Shown here in pieces: positions 25,958 through 35,436 of a stretch of DNA of 64,000 bases (position 1 is its first letter; every line of letters starts with the position of its first letter). The translations under genes and the position numbers were made by a program. This stretch comes from Rhizobium leguminosarum (lineage in GTDB: Bacteria > Pseudomonadota > Alphaproteobacteria > Rhizobiales > Rhizobiaceae): the NCBI RefSeq assembly GCF_002953715.1, contig NZ_CP025016.1, positions 62,001 to 126,000 on the forward strand, read 5' to 3'. The notes beneath the pieces are model-generated. The model was not told the DNA's origin. It saw nothing but the letters and a program-made list of their open reading frames with translations, and searched no databases.

Positions 25958-26854
25958 ATGGATCTCTTGAAAGCGATTGAGGCCTTCGTCAAAGCCGCCG
26001 ACGCTGGAAGCATGGCGGCTGCAGCTCGGCCCCTGGGCATTTCCGCCACGCAGGTTGGCAATCGTATTACCGCGCTGGAGGAAAGGCTCCACGCGAAGCT
26101 TCTGATAAGGAGCACGCGGCGCCTTGATCTTACTTCCTTCGGCCGCGACTACCTGGAACGATGCCGCGAGATCCTTTATCGGCTCGCAGACGCCGAGTTG
26201 TTGGCCGAGGCCCGGCAAGCAGAACCGCGCGGGCATATCCGCGTGACAGCGCCAGTGATTTTCGGATCCGAGATGCTGCTCCCTGGCCTAGCCTGCTATC
26301 TGGAGCGTTATCCGGAGGTCAGCATCGACGTGGATCTGACCGATACCCTCGTTGATATTGATGCTGCCGGCTTTGACGCTGCCATCAGGATTGGCTCGCC
26401 TCCGATTGGCGACTTCGTGGCGCGTCCACTGGCACCCTACGGTCTGATGATCTGCGCCGCCCCGTCCTACCTAGCACGTCGGGGCGCGCCCTTGGTCCCC
26501 TCGGACCTCGCAGGCCACGACTGCCTGTTATACGGCAATTCAGGCGCGGGATCCGATGGCGAGACATGGCGGCTGATCGGACCGGATGGCCCGATCTCAA
26601 TTGAGGTCGCTGGTCAGTTGCGCGCATACGGAGCTCAGGGCTTGCGTCGCGCGGCAGGAGCGGGGATCGGCATTGCTCTGCTGCCGGACGTAATCGCTAA
26701 GGCAGACGTTGCGGCTGGCCTCCTGTGCCCTGTTCTGGAGGACTACCGTCCCGCCCACCGCCCTTTAAATATTCTCTTTCGCCGAGAGCGGCACATGTCC
26801 CGCGTCGTTCGCAGTCTGGTCGACCACGTGATTGATGCGCACGGGCTCGATTGA
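25958..26854 (+). CDS. LysR family transcriptional regulator
   Basis: A 298-residue regulator. The N-terminal winged helix-turn-helix (MDLLKAIEAFVKAADAGSMA, AAARPLGISATQVGNRITALE) is followed by the effector domain (GHIRVTAPVIFGSEMLLPGL; AAGAGIGIALLPDVIA) of the CrgA/AaeR-like subgroup. I chose the ATG that starts the conserved helix; an earlier in-frame ATG adds 18 unconserved residues. It is transcribed away from the efflux gene at 24490-25860 and probably controls it in response to a compound exported by that pump. Confidence 0.92.
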   Translation: MDLLKAIEAFVKAADAGSMAAAARPLGISATQVGNRITALEERLHAKLLIRSTRRLDLTSFGRDYLERCREILYRLADAELLAEARQAEPRGHIRVTAPVIFGSEMLLPGLACYLERYPEVSIDVDLTDTLVDIDAAGFDAAIRIGSPPIGDFVARPLAPYGLMICAAPSYLARRGAPLVPSDLAGHDCLLYGNSGAGSDGETWRLIGPDGPISIEVAGQLRAYGAQGLRRAAGAGIGIALLPDVIAKADVAAGLLCPVLEDYRPAHRPLNILFRRERHMSRVVRSLVDHVIDAHGLD

Positions 26855-26988
26855 AGTTGATCCAACCCAGTGCCTACTACTAGAACTTCCTATGTTCGGC
26901 TTCCCGTCACAGGGCGGTCGTCACCGTGGGAATACGGCCGACGATGGGAGAAGGAATGTCCAATTTGAAAATACTGCCGGTCCGTCTC

Positions 26989-27117
26989 TCAGTGTAAGAA
27001 CGCGACAAGCGATATCGGCATCTGGACCGCGAAAAAATCCATTGCCGCTCTGATAATCATCACCCACACGGTTATTAGGAAAATTAACGCTGCAATCCTG
27101 ATTTCTACTGGTTGCAT
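26989..27117 (-). CDS. putative small membrane protein (42 aa)
   Basis: A short frame encodes a 42-residue peptide with one clear hydrophobic helix (IRIAALIFLITVWVMIIRAA). The ATG has GGGGGGAA 7 bases upstream. It is on the same strand as gmd and fcl, 46 bases after fcl, so it could be the last gene of that operon. No family is recognised. The ribosome site and composition argue for a real gene, but its small size leaves doubt. Confidence 0.4.
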   Translation of the reverse strand: MQPVEIRIAALIFLITVWVMIIRAAMDFFAVQMPISLVAFLH

Positions 27118-27163
27118 TATTTGTTCCCCCCAGCATGTGCGTCCCCCCCGAGACAAAACCTTA

Positions 27164-28255
27164 TTATTCCTCGCGCAAATTCGCCGTGCGCGAGGGAAGA
27201 TGTGCGACTGTAGAGAGCGTAGGCGCGTGCAGCGCCGAAACCTTGGCTCTCTCAAAACTGATGTCGCTTTGACCGATCAAGTCGCCCGACAAAGCCCTGT
27301 TGCTGCGTTCGAGATAATGCCCATCAAGGAAGGAGCGATAGGCGTCCGCGATACCCTCCTTCAGACCGATCTTAGGAGACCAGCCGAGAGTGCGAAGCTT
27401 GTCGACGCTCAAGAGTTTACGCGGTGTGCCATCTGGCTTGGTGAGGTCGCGCGTGATCTTGCCTTCGAAACCAACGACCTTGGAGACGAGGTATCCCAAA
27501 TCCAGGATGGTAATGTCTTCGCCCGAACCTACGTTCACATGACTTTCGGCGGAATAGGTTTTCATGAGATGGAGGCAGGCGTCGGCGCAATCGTCAACAT
27601 GCAGGAATTCGCGCCGCGGCGTGCCAGTACCCCAGATGCATATCTCTTGCCGCTGGTTGATCTTGGCCTCATGCGCCTTGCGTATGAGCGCCGGCATGAC
27701 ATGGCTTGACCCGAGGTCAAAATTGTCCCCTGGACCGTAAAGATTGGTAGGCATGGCCGAGATGAAATCTCTACCGTGCTGTTTGCGATAAGCATGGCAA
27801 AGCTTTAGTCCGGCAATTTTGGCGATCGCATACCATTCATTCGTGGGCTCAAGCGATCCAGTCAGAAGTGAGTCCTCAACGATCGGCTGATCGGCGAATT
27901 TCGGATAGATGCAGGACGAGCCCAGAAACATCAGTTTTTCGACGTGAGCTCTATGGGCTGCGTGGATGACGTTCGCTTGGAGAATCAAGTTGTCGTAAAG
28001 GAAGTCGGCCGGATAGGTAGCGTTCGCCAGAATACCGCCGACCCTCGCAGCAGCCAGGAAGACAGCGTCGGGACGATTCTTACTCATCCAGGCCTCTACC
28101 TGGTCCTGCCGTCTGAGATCGACCTCGCCGCGGGTGGCCGTCAAAATCTCGCAGCCCTCGGAAGCGAGACGCCGCACGATCGCAGAGCCCACCATGCCGC
28201 GGTGGCCCGCGACATAGACCCTTTTTCCGGCAAGGCTGTAGATCACCTCAGGCAT
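27164..28255 (-). CDS. fcl: GDP-L-fucose synthase
   Basis: A 363-residue short-chain dehydrogenase that epimerises and reduces GDP-4-keto-6-deoxy-mannose to GDP-L-fucose. The nucleotide motif GHRGMVGSAI, the catalytic Ser in GSSCIYP and the YxxxK pair in YAIAK are present, plus NLYGPGDNF and LHVDDCADACLHLM typical of Fcl. The ATG (28255) has AAAGG upstream and overlaps gmd by 8 bases; the TTG 6 bases earlier is less likely. The chain is roughly 45 residues longer than usual because of a C-terminal tail with no recognised domain. Confidence 0.94.
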   Translation of the reverse strand: MPEVIYSLAGKRVYVAGHRGMVGSAIVRRLASEGCEILTATRGEVDLRRQDQVEAWMSKNRPDAVFLAAARVGGILANATYPADFLYDNLILQANVIHAAHRAHVEKLMFLGSSCIYPKFADQPIVEDSLLTGSLEPTNEWYAIAKIAGLKLCHAYRKQHGRDFISAMPTNLYGPGDNFDLGSSHVMPALIRKAHEAKINQRQEICIWGTGTPRREFLHVDDCADACLHLMKTYSAESHVNVGSGEDITILDLGYLVSKVVGFEGKITRDLTKPDGTPRKLLSVDKLRTLGWSPKIGLKEGIADAYRSFLDGHYLERSNRALSGDLIGQSDISFERAKVSALHAPTLSTVAHLPSRTANLREE

Positions 28256-29351
28256 AGGCAAAACCTTTGGTTACACCTACCGACGGAACATTTCGGGCCA
28301 TGACTTTCAGATCCTCGCGAACCATCTCCGTAACCAGCTGATCAAGACTGGTCTCATGTTTCCAGCCTAGCTTCGTGTGCGCCTTCGTCGGATCGCCAAT
28401 CAGAAGATCAACTTCGGTCGGACGGAAGTAAGCTGGATCGATCTCCACCACACACTGACCGGATGTCTTGTCGTATCCCTTTTCCTCAACCCCGTTCCCA
28501 CGCCAATCAATCGGCATGCCCACCTTGGCAAAGGCCTTGTCAACGAAGGAACGAACCGAGTGCGTTTCGCCGGTCGCAAGGACATAGTCCTCCGGTTCGT
28601 CCTGTTGCAGCATCAGCCACATGCCGCGGACATATTCGCGTGCATGTCCCCAGTCGCGCTTGGCATCCAGATTGCCGAGATAGAGCCTTTCCTGCAGCCC
28701 AAGATGGATCGCAGCCGCTGCCCGGGTGATTTTACGCGTCACGAATGTTTCGCCGCGGATCGGGCTTTCATGATTGAATAAAATGCCGTTCGAGGCGTGC
28801 ATGCCGTATGCCTCGCGATAATTGACCACTATCCAATAGGCATAGAGCTTGGCCACCGCGTAGGGTGATCGAGGGTAGAACGGCGTCGTTTCGCTCTGCG
28901 GGACTTCCTGGACTTTGCCGTAGAGCTCTGAGGTGGACGCTTGATAGAAGCGGGTCTTCTTGGTCAGCCCCAGGAGGCGAATTGCTTCAAGTAGCCGAAG
29001 GGTGCCGGTTCCATCTGCGTTAGCAGTATATTCCGGCGTCTCGAAAGAGACTTGAACGTGGCTCTGTGCGGCGAGATTGTAGATCTCGTCGGGCTGCGTT
29101 TCCTGAATGACACGGATGAGATTCGTTGAATCTGTCATGTCCCCGTAATGCAAAATAAAGCGAGGATTCTCGACATGGGGATCCTCGTATAGATGTTCGA
29201 TGCGACTGGTGTTGAAGGACGATGAACGTCGCTTGAGGCCGTGAACAATATAGCCCTTCTCCAAGAGCATTTCGGCGAGATACGCACCGTCCTGACCTGT
29301 TATACCCGTAATCAGCGCGACTTTTCGGTTCTTTGTCATTCCCGTATCCAT
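28248..29351 (-). CDS. gmd: GDP-mannose 4,6-dehydratase
   Basis: A 367-residue enzyme catalysing the first step from GDP-mannose to GDP-fucose (or GDP-rhamnose). It has GITGQDGAYLAE for NADP binding, HYGDMTDS, the catalytic STSELYG and YAVAK, and NHESPIRGETFVTRKI, the last being highly specific to GMD. The ATG follows GGAGGG. It is translationally coupled to fcl by an 8-base overlap. It supplies deoxyhexose for the exopolysaccharide made by the surrounding genes. Confidence 0.96.
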   Translation of the reverse strand: MDTGMTKNRKVALITGITGQDGAYLAEMLLEKGYIVHGLKRRSSSFNTSRIEHLYEDPHVENPRFILHYGDMTDSTNLIRVIQETQPDEIYNLAAQSHVQVSFETPEYTANADGTGTLRLLEAIRLLGLTKKTRFYQASTSELYGKVQEVPQSETTPFYPRSPYAVAKLYAYWIVVNYREAYGMHASNGILFNHESPIRGETFVTRKITRAAAAIHLGLQERLYLGNLDAKRDWGHAREYVRGMWLMLQQDEPEDYVLATGETHSVRSFVDKAFAKVGMPIDWRGNGVEEKGYDKTSGQCVVEIDPAYFRPTEVDLLIGDPTKAHTKLGWKHETSLDQLVTEMVREDLKVMARNVPSVGVTKGFAYA

Positions 29352-29431
29352 GATTGCCCTCCAACTCGAATACTAATGCAGAAGCAGATAAGGCTGTGTA
29401 GTTCATGCAAATTCGAAAAATTATTGATGTA

Positions 29432-31636
29432 TTACGCTTTTAATTTGTAGTATTTCATCAGGGACTTCGAAAACATCTCCGAGTCACTGAAATTATACAA
29501 GGCGTGCCTTTCGGGATTTACATTGTTGATCGCGACAACAATTTCCGAATTTCGCGAGCTTTTCATTTGCTGCAGGCTGAACTCGACCGCGCGGCGGCTC
29601 GTCATTCCCCATCTAACGACCGCCAGTGTTCTTTCCGCCAGGGCAGTCAAATGCACGGTATCTGTCGAGGCGAGCACAGGCGCGCTGTCGAAGATGACAA
29701 TCTGGCCGGCCGCGCCCGCCATCTCGATGATTTCTGCCAGGCCGTTCGATCGGGTGCGCCGCTGGAGACTGAATCTTCCAGATGGAATGAAGTCGATACC
29801 GCTTGGATGGCGGTAGACGATGTCGCGGAGATCGGCCTGACCATTCAAGAATTCGTTCAGTCCGTGCACTAGACCCGACCTGAAAAACGAATCGAGTTTT
29901 CCCCGCCGAAGGTCGCCATCGACCAGCAGCACCGGAATTGCGGCGGCGGCAAGTTCGATAGCCAGCGATCTCGCGACAAGCGACTTGCCTTCTCCGCTGT
30001 GGGCCGAGGTAACGACGATACTGTTCGGCAACTTGCCGCCATTGGACTGCTTGAGTGAAAGCACCACGGTACGGATTGCTTCGTCAAACATCGGGACCGG
30101 CATATGTTCGAACATCGTTTTCGAATTTTCCCACCGCGCCAGACGCGGGATAAGTCCAGCCGGTATCGTACGCGCCATTGCGGCTATCTGGTCGAAACTC
30201 CGGACCGTCCGGTCCGACATTTCGATCACGAAAGCAGCCGTTACGGCACCCGAGATTGCAGCCAGGAGGGCACCCACCAGATAGAAAAGCCGTCCACGTC
30301 CCTGTGACGCGATCGGGACTGAAGCCGGCGATAAAACTTCCAGTTCCGCCCCCGGCAGCATGGCCTTCGCGGCGAGGTCACGGCGCTGGTCCTCAAGCTT
30401 GTCGAGTGCCGTTTGTTCGTTGTCGGCGATACGCTGTAGTCGCGTCAATTCCGTCTGCACCATGGCATCGCGTGTGCGCTTTTCATGAGCATCAGCCAAG
30501 ATGGATTGTATTGCCTTGGCTTCGTGATCAAGTGCGGCGAGCTTGGCGCGCATTGTTTGGAGATATTGCTTGGTCGCAAGGTTGAGATCGGCACGGGATT
30601 CTTGGATCTTCCCACGTAAATCCACCACGGCCTCGGCATTGCCGTCATATGTCTGAAGAAGACGAGCGAGATCTTGCTCCTGTGCGCGAAGATCGCGTTG
30701 CTTTGTGGCAATGTTGTCGGGGACGGCGATATTCTCCGCAGCGACCGAAGCGTTATCCGCTCCTTCCAGCGTGGATATCGTCGCCTTTACCTCAAGCCGG
30801 CTTTCTTCGATTTTCCCTTCGCGGCCGGTGACTTCTATGAGTGACTTGATCCGTTCATCCTGAGCGTCCTCTTTCGAGACGACGTCCATCGATTCTTGAT
30901 AGTTGCGTGCAGCTTCGCGAGCAATATCCGCGCGAGCCTGCTGTTCGGTGATGCGCTGTCGGATCCATTCTTGCGCTGAATCCAGGCGGCCACCGAGACT
31001 GTACTTCCGTTCATCGAGGTAAATGCTGATAAGCCGGTTCGGGACCGCGGCTGCGAGTTCAGGATCATTGGCAGTAAAGCTGATCTGGATAACGTCACTC
31101 TTATCTTCGTTCCATACGCCGAGCGCCCTAAAATATTCCGGGATGATGGCGTCGATGTTGTCCCGTGCGGGCGAGGTGGGTTTTTCCGTGTCGAACAGAC
31201 CGCGCAACGTTGCCCGGATCCAGTCAATGAACGAGATCTCCCGCAGCGCTGGATTGAATTCCGGCCGCACGTTAAACCGCAGTTCGCGGACGACTCGCTC
31301 CGCGATGCTTCTGGATAGAAGCCGCTCAGTCTCCGATTTCGCGTCAAGTAGATCGCTGTGGCTGGTATCGTCGGCACCAAGTGATGTTGCGAGAGGCTGG
31401 TGGATAATCAATCGGGCCCAGGCCTGATAAGCGGGCTTGAACCCGGCGATAATAATCGCCGTGGGCATCATCAGCAGTACGGTTATCGCGATGATCATGA
31501 TCATTCTTCGCCGGACGAGACGGAAGACGGATGCCAGGTCGAAGTTGTCCGCCTTGGTCTCCACCTGAAAGCGAGGATCGTAGCGCATCTGTGAGATCGG
31601 AAGGTTGCGGTCCGGCGGAACAGTGGAAATCGTCAT
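29432..31636 (-). CDS. polysaccharide copolymerase with tyrosine autokinase domain (Wzz/BY-kinase, ExoP-like)
   Basis: A 734-residue inner-membrane protein controlling polysaccharide chain length and export. A Wzz domain begins with a membrane helix (IIAITVLLMMPTAIIIAGF). A long periplasmic coiled-coil region follows, then a second membrane helix (LFYLVGALLAAISGAVTAAFVIE). The cytoplasmic BY-kinase has Walker A SAHSGEGKS (K551), Walker A' VLLVDGDLRR and Walker B IVIFDSAPVL. The C-terminal tail holds a modest tyrosine cluster (ALYNFS, KYYKLKA) for autophosphorylation. It overlaps the upstream glycosyltransferase gene by 4 bases. Kinase and membrane domain in one chain is the usual Gram-negative form. 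Confidence 0.93.
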   Translation of the reverse strand: MTISTVPPDRNLPISQMRYDPRFQVETKADNFDLASVFRLVRRRMIMIIAITVLLMMPTAIIIAGFKPAYQAWARLIIHQPLATSLGADDTSHSDLLDAKSETERLLSRSIAERVVRELRFNVRPEFNPALREISFIDWIRATLRGLFDTEKPTSPARDNIDAIIPEYFRALGVWNEDKSDVIQISFTANDPELAAAVPNRLISIYLDERKYSLGGRLDSAQEWIRQRITEQQARADIAREAARNYQESMDVVSKEDAQDERIKSLIEVTGREGKIEESRLEVKATISTLEGADNASVAAENIAVPDNIATKQRDLRAQEQDLARLLQTYDGNAEAVVDLRGKIQESRADLNLATKQYLQTMRAKLAALDHEAKAIQSILADAHEKRTRDAMVQTELTRLQRIADNEQTALDKLEDQRRDLAAKAMLPGAELEVLSPASVPIASQGRGRLFYLVGALLAAISGAVTAAFVIEMSDRTVRSFDQIAAMARTIPAGLIPRLARWENSKTMFEHMPVPMFDEAIRTVVLSLKQSNGGKLPNSIVVTSAHSGEGKSLVARSLAIELAAAAIPVLLVDGDLRRGKLDSFFRSGLVHGLNEFLNGQADLRDIVYRHPSGIDFIPSGRFSLQRRTRSNGLAEIIEMAGAAGQIVIFDSAPVLASTDTVHLTALAERTLAVVRWGMTSRRAVEFSLQQMKSSRNSEIVVAINNVNPERHALYNFSDSEMFSKSLMKYYKLKA

Positions 31637-32775
31637 CGTGCGCCAACCATTGCTTGAGGTTTCGCGGAAACGGTTTCGTAAAGTTTCTCGAGCGACCGCA
31701 TATAGGCCCTCATGCTGAAATGGTTGAGATAATGTGCGCGCCCCTGGACCGAGAGGCGGATGCAGATTTCTGGATCGGACACCAGCTTCGCCAGGGCTGC
31801 AGCCAGGGCATCCTGGTCTCCGACTGGGACGAAGATGCCGGTTTCACCGTCGGTAAGGACTTCGTCATGCGCCCCAACACGCGTGGTGACGACGGCGAGG
31901 CCGTGGGACAGCCCTTCGAGCACGGCCATTGCCAGACCTTCGGCGTGCGAAGGCAAGACCAGGATATCTGCACGCGCGCACAGGGCCCGCGCCTCGCCGG
32001 CGTCAAGCCAGCCGGGCATCTCTACCAGATTTGAAAGCGCCATAGCGTCAGCCTGACGGCGATAATCCTCGACAGGTCCGTCGCCGGCGAGCACAGCCCG
32101 CCACGGGAGTTCTTTCATGACCGGGTGGCTCAGGGCCAACAGAAGCTCCGTGACCCCCTTGCGTTCGCTCAAGCGGCCAAGGAATACGATCAACGGTGTC
32201 TGACCGACGCGAATATTGTGCGCCCCGGGATCGGGGACGCAATTATGGGCAACGACCGTGCGGCGCTCGTCAACGCCCAAAAGTGTCGTCAGCGTCATGC
32301 GATCGCGCCGGCCGAGCGCCACAACGCAATCGGCATTTTGAAACATCCGACGTATCAGCCGTTGTTGGCGCGGCGAGCGTTTCTCAAAGTCGCCGGCGTA
32401 GTCGTAGTCGTGCAGGTGTAATATGTGGCAGCACCCGAACAAACGGGCAGCCTCGGTCAGGATTAGTTTTCGAAAGGTGCTGCCGCGGCCGGCGATATGG
32501 AAATGGTGAATGCGGGCTGGCGCAACAATCCGGTCCTTTGCCATCGTCAGGATGGCGCCGAGCAGGCGTGCGGGTGACGTCACCTTGGACCACCGAGCCC
32601 CTCTGGTATCGGTGACGAAATGTTTCGCGCCGGTCTCTTTCGCTGTCTCTGTTATATAGCCGACCAGCCTGCCAATGCCGCCGCCGTTTTCGCAGCCGCC
32701 CGGAACATAGTGGCGGACGCTAGCCGCGCTCCGTGCTGCCATTCGACTTCTGTCCGTGAGGGCCTCCATCAGCAT
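31633..32775 (-). CDS. glycosyltransferase family 4
   Basis: A 380-residue GT-B-fold transferase adding a sugar to the lipid-linked repeat unit at the cytoplasmic membrane face. The donor-binding half shows LIVFLGRLSERKGVTELLLAL and the EX7E motif in SHAEGLAMAVLEG. The N-terminal acceptor half has VPGGCENGGGIGR, a glycine-rich loop. The start overlaps the previous stop by 7 bases. Donor and linkage cannot be predicted. Confidence 0.9.
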   Translation of the reverse strand: MLMEALTDRSRMAARSAASVRHYVPGGCENGGGIGRLVGYITETAKETGAKHFVTDTRGARWSKVTSPARLLGAILTMAKDRIVAPARIHHFHIAGRGSTFRKLILTEAARLFGCCHILHLHDYDYAGDFEKRSPRQQRLIRRMFQNADCVVALGRRDRMTLTTLLGVDERRTVVAHNCVPDPGAHNIRVGQTPLIVFLGRLSERKGVTELLLALSHPVMKELPWRAVLAGDGPVEDYRRQADAMALSNLVEMPGWLDAGEARALCARADILVLPSHAEGLAMAVLEGLSHGLAVVTTRVGAHDEVLTDGETGIFVPVGDQDALAAALAKLVSDPEICIRLSVQGRAHYLNHFSMRAYMRSLEKLYETVSAKPQAMVGAR

Positions 32776-33869
32776 GACCCGACCACCTCCCGATAAACGG
32801 CCGCGGCCTGGGCGCCGACCCGTTCAGGCGAATTCGGTCCTTGTGCCCATTCGAGCGCATTGGCACCGAAATTGTTTCTAAGCTCGCTATTGTCTGCCAA
32901 TGTCCTGATAGCTGCGGCGAGCTCTTTGGCATCTCCAGGAGGGACCACCATTCCCAACCCTTTGGGCTGAACGGTGCCCCGCAACTCGCCGACATCCGTC
33001 ACGATGACCGGTTTGCCAAATGCGGCGGCAAGGTTGAGCACACCGCTTTGGGATGCTTCCGTATAGGGAAGCACGACGATGTCGGTGTCCAGGAAAAGCT
33101 GGGCGACCTCTGTATCCTCGATAAAACGATTGCGAATATCGTAGCGGCCGGCATCCCCCATCAGCGGCTGGAAGATCATCGGATTGTCGCCACGGCCTGC
33201 GACCGTGATGCGCAGGTTGGGAAGTGCGTCCTTGAGCATTGCCTCGGCCCGGACCAGATGTTCCAGGCCCTTGTAGGCAAAAATCCGTCCGAAGAGCAGG
33301 ACGCGTATCGTTCCATCCGCTTCGCGGGGCGCCATCTTCTGTCGCCGGGCGAGCTCCGCATAGCGAAGGATGGAGGGATGCGACAGGACATGGACACAGT
33401 CCGGCGATTTTGAATATCGATCGAGGATCAGCCGCTTCAGTCCCTCGCCGTGGACGACAAGATGTCCGGATTGTTTCACCATCAATTCGGGGGCCCAGCT
33501 GGGCAGCGTACGCGTATCGGAATCGCCGGGATGGATTTCCACGTCATGAACGGTCGTCACAAGCGGGATCGGGCGCCAGAACGGCACGGCGAGGTTCAGC
33601 CAAAGTGTGGAATTGCTGAGGAGATGAATGAGGTTCGGCCGTTCCCGCCGGATCAGACGCGTAAGCTGGTACAGAAACCAGGGATTGGAGAGAGAACGGT
33701 GTCTCGGCCAGTCCAGAAGGTGCAGATCGACAGCCGGATCGAGGGAAGAGGCGAGATGTGCATAGCGCCGGCGCGGTACGGCAAGCACAACGTTTAGGTG
33801 TTGGGCAACGCCGCTGGCAAACGAGATGGTATAGTCTTCCAGTTCGGAAACCAATAGCAGCGCCTTCAT
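32769..33869 (-). CDS. glycosyltransferase family 4
   Basis: A 366-residue GT-B transferase. VLLFGRIFAYKGLEHLVRA is the donor-domain start, and LPYTEASQSGVLNLAAAFGKPVI is the nucleotide-sugar site. There the second Glu of the usual EX7E is Asn, a variation seen in some GT4 members. It is in the minus-strand glycosyltransferase run, overlapping both neighbours by a few bases, so it acts on the same repeat unit. Confidence 0.9.
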   Translation of the reverse strand: MKALLLVSELEDYTISFASGVAQHLNVVLAVPRRRYAHLASSLDPAVDLHLLDWPRHRSLSNPWFLYQLTRLIRRERPNLIHLLSNSTLWLNLAVPFWRPIPLVTTVHDVEIHPGDSDTRTLPSWAPELMVKQSGHLVVHGEGLKRLILDRYSKSPDCVHVLSHPSILRYAELARRQKMAPREADGTIRVLLFGRIFAYKGLEHLVRAEAMLKDALPNLRITVAGRGDNPMIFQPLMGDAGRYDIRNRFIEDTEVAQLFLDTDIVVLPYTEASQSGVLNLAAAFGKPVIVTDVGELRGTVQPKGLGMVVPPGDAKELAAAIRTLADNSELRNNFGANALEWAQGPNSPERVGAQAAAVYREVVGSC

Positions 33870-34816
33870 TTCGCTGCCTCCGACAAGCCGACGTCCAGAC
33901 CGAGCCGTGACAGGCCGCGCGCCGAGCGCAAACTATCGCGCGTCCGCCTGAGCAGGTTCGGTTCACCGGCAAAGAAGAGGCCTTCGACGGCAAGCTTGAA
34001 CCGGGTGCGTGCATCGGCTCCCTGCAGCTTTGCCGACGCGATGCGATAGGGATAGTGATCCGTCAGATGTAGTCTTGCCGGCAGTTCATGGGCTGAGAGA
34101 AACAGGTTCGTCGCTTCAACGGTATGCTGCCAGTGCGTCATCCGCCTCCTCAGCGTGGTCGCATCCTCGGTCGAGCGATACCAGTTGTTATTGTGGATGC
34201 GGTAGAATCCAAGCGGATCCGGCAGGGCAATGACGTCCCCCAGAAACGGATAGATCCCCACGAGCCAGGCGTCGGCTGATATGCGGAATTGTTCGGGAAT
34301 GCTGCCCGCAGCATTCCATGCGCTGCGTCGTACCGCGATGGCTGACGTCATCGGAAAAGGCCACCAACCAGCCGATCTCGTGAGCAGCGGCGACAAAGCG
34401 CCAGAACACAGGCTTCGAGGGATCGGCTTGGAAGTCGGCGTGCCATCAACAAGCGTTGGCTGCAGTCGGTGATAGACGAGCGATGCTTGAGGGTTTGCGC
34501 GGAACGCTGCAGCCGTCGCCGACAGCTTGCTCGGCGCCCACCAATCGTCGGCATCCAGAAAACAGAGGATCTCGCCCGCGCTTGCTCGCACAGCGGTATT
34601 GATCGCGGCGGCCTGTCCTGCGTTTTCCTGAAAGATCACCTTCACACGGCTGTCATACGCTTCCAAAACAGACCGAGACTGGTCGGTAGAGCCGTCATCG
34701 ACGACGATTATCTCGACGTTGTGCGCGTCCTGGTTCAACACGCTGTCTATCGCCCGCCCGACGAAGCGAGCGTAGTTGTAATTATTGATGAGGACACTGA
34801 GGGCTGGCTGCTCCAT
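33866..34816 (-). CDS. glycosyltransferase family 2
   Basis: A 316-residue GT-A transferase. It has the N-terminal nucleotide motif (LSVLINNYNYARFVGRAIDSVL), VDDGSTDQS, and the metal-binding FLDADDWWAP. The C-terminal third is variable, as is normal for acceptor recognition. It is the first recognised glycosyltransferase of the minus-strand operon, overlapping the next gene by 4 bases. Its own ribosome site is weak, perhaps because a small frame ends 9 bases upstream. Confidence 0.9.
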   Translation of the reverse strand: MEQPALSVLINNYNYARFVGRAIDSVLNQDAHNVEIIVVDDGSTDQSRSVLEAYDSRVKVIFQENAGQAAAINTAVRASAGEILCFLDADDWWAPSKLSATAAAFRANPQASLVYHRLQPTLVDGTPTSKPIPRSLCSGALSPLLTRSAGWWPFPMTSAIAVRRSAWNAAGSIPEQFRISADAWLVGIYPFLGDVIALPDPLGFYRIHNNNWYRSTEDATTLRRRMTHWQHTVEATNLFLSAHELPARLHLTDHYPYRIASAKLQGADARTRFKLAVEGLFFAGEPNLLRRTRDSLRSARGLSRLGLDVGLSEAAK

Positions 34817-34825
34817 GACGCGTTC

Positions 34826-35041
34826 TCAGGCGGACTGCGGCGTTGCACCGCCGTACAGCAGCGCAAAGTTGCTTAAGACGTCGAGCTTGACGCGGCCATC
34901 GAGGTTTGGAGCCTCGGGGATGGTGATATCCAAAGTCCCTTGTCGGCCGGACAGCATCTCGCGCAGAGCCGATGAGATCGTCACGCCGAGTAGGGCGCCC
35001 GTCGTGTTGCATAGAGAACTAGGATCATGACGCAGAAACAT
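34826..35041 (-). CDS. putative small protein (71 aa), unknown
   Basis: A 71-residue frame ending 9 bases before the GT2 gene on the same strand. The ATG has AGGA 5 bases upstream. Composition is ordinary for a soluble protein (LDITIPEAPNLDGRVKLDVL) and there is no membrane segment. No family is recognised. It may be a small first gene of the operon, a degraded remnant, or a chance frame. Confidence 0.35.
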   Translation of the reverse strand: MFLRHDPSSLCNTTGALLGVTISSALREMLSGRQGTLDITIPEAPNLDGRVKLDVLSNFALLYGGATPQSA

Positions 35042-35436
35042 AGAAATCCTAAACCTTCCAGGCTTCGACTGCAGAGAGAGCCTCTGTCAGAATTGTTGCC
35101 TCATTCCAGTGGAACCGCGGCTCACTCACCACGCTTCACAAGACATTCATCGTCACGGTACCGGTGAACGGACACGCGCAACATCTGCTCTTAAGGGCTA
35201 TGCGCGGATATGAAGGCCCGTCTTTTGGGTAAAGACCGGCTGAAGGCTTACGCACAACACAGTCTTTGGGTGGAGCGAAGGTGCATTAGGCGTAGCCCGC
35301 CCTTCACTAGGACAGGTTGACTGCGGATGTGGCTGAATGATTGCTTGAGAGCAGCGCAGCGCGAAGGCCGACACCTGTTTTTTTGATCTGCCGCGATCAA
35401 CAGTCGCTTGTCTTTTCAAGTCAGTCGGGACGGATA
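35042..35436. other. divergent intergenic region in the polysaccharide locus
   Basis: About 400 bases with lower GC than the flanking genes separate the minus-strand glycosyltransferase operon from the plus-strand polymerase gene. No gene is recognised here. It should contain divergent promoters for both halves of the locus, but I could not assign boxes. Confidence 0.45.
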
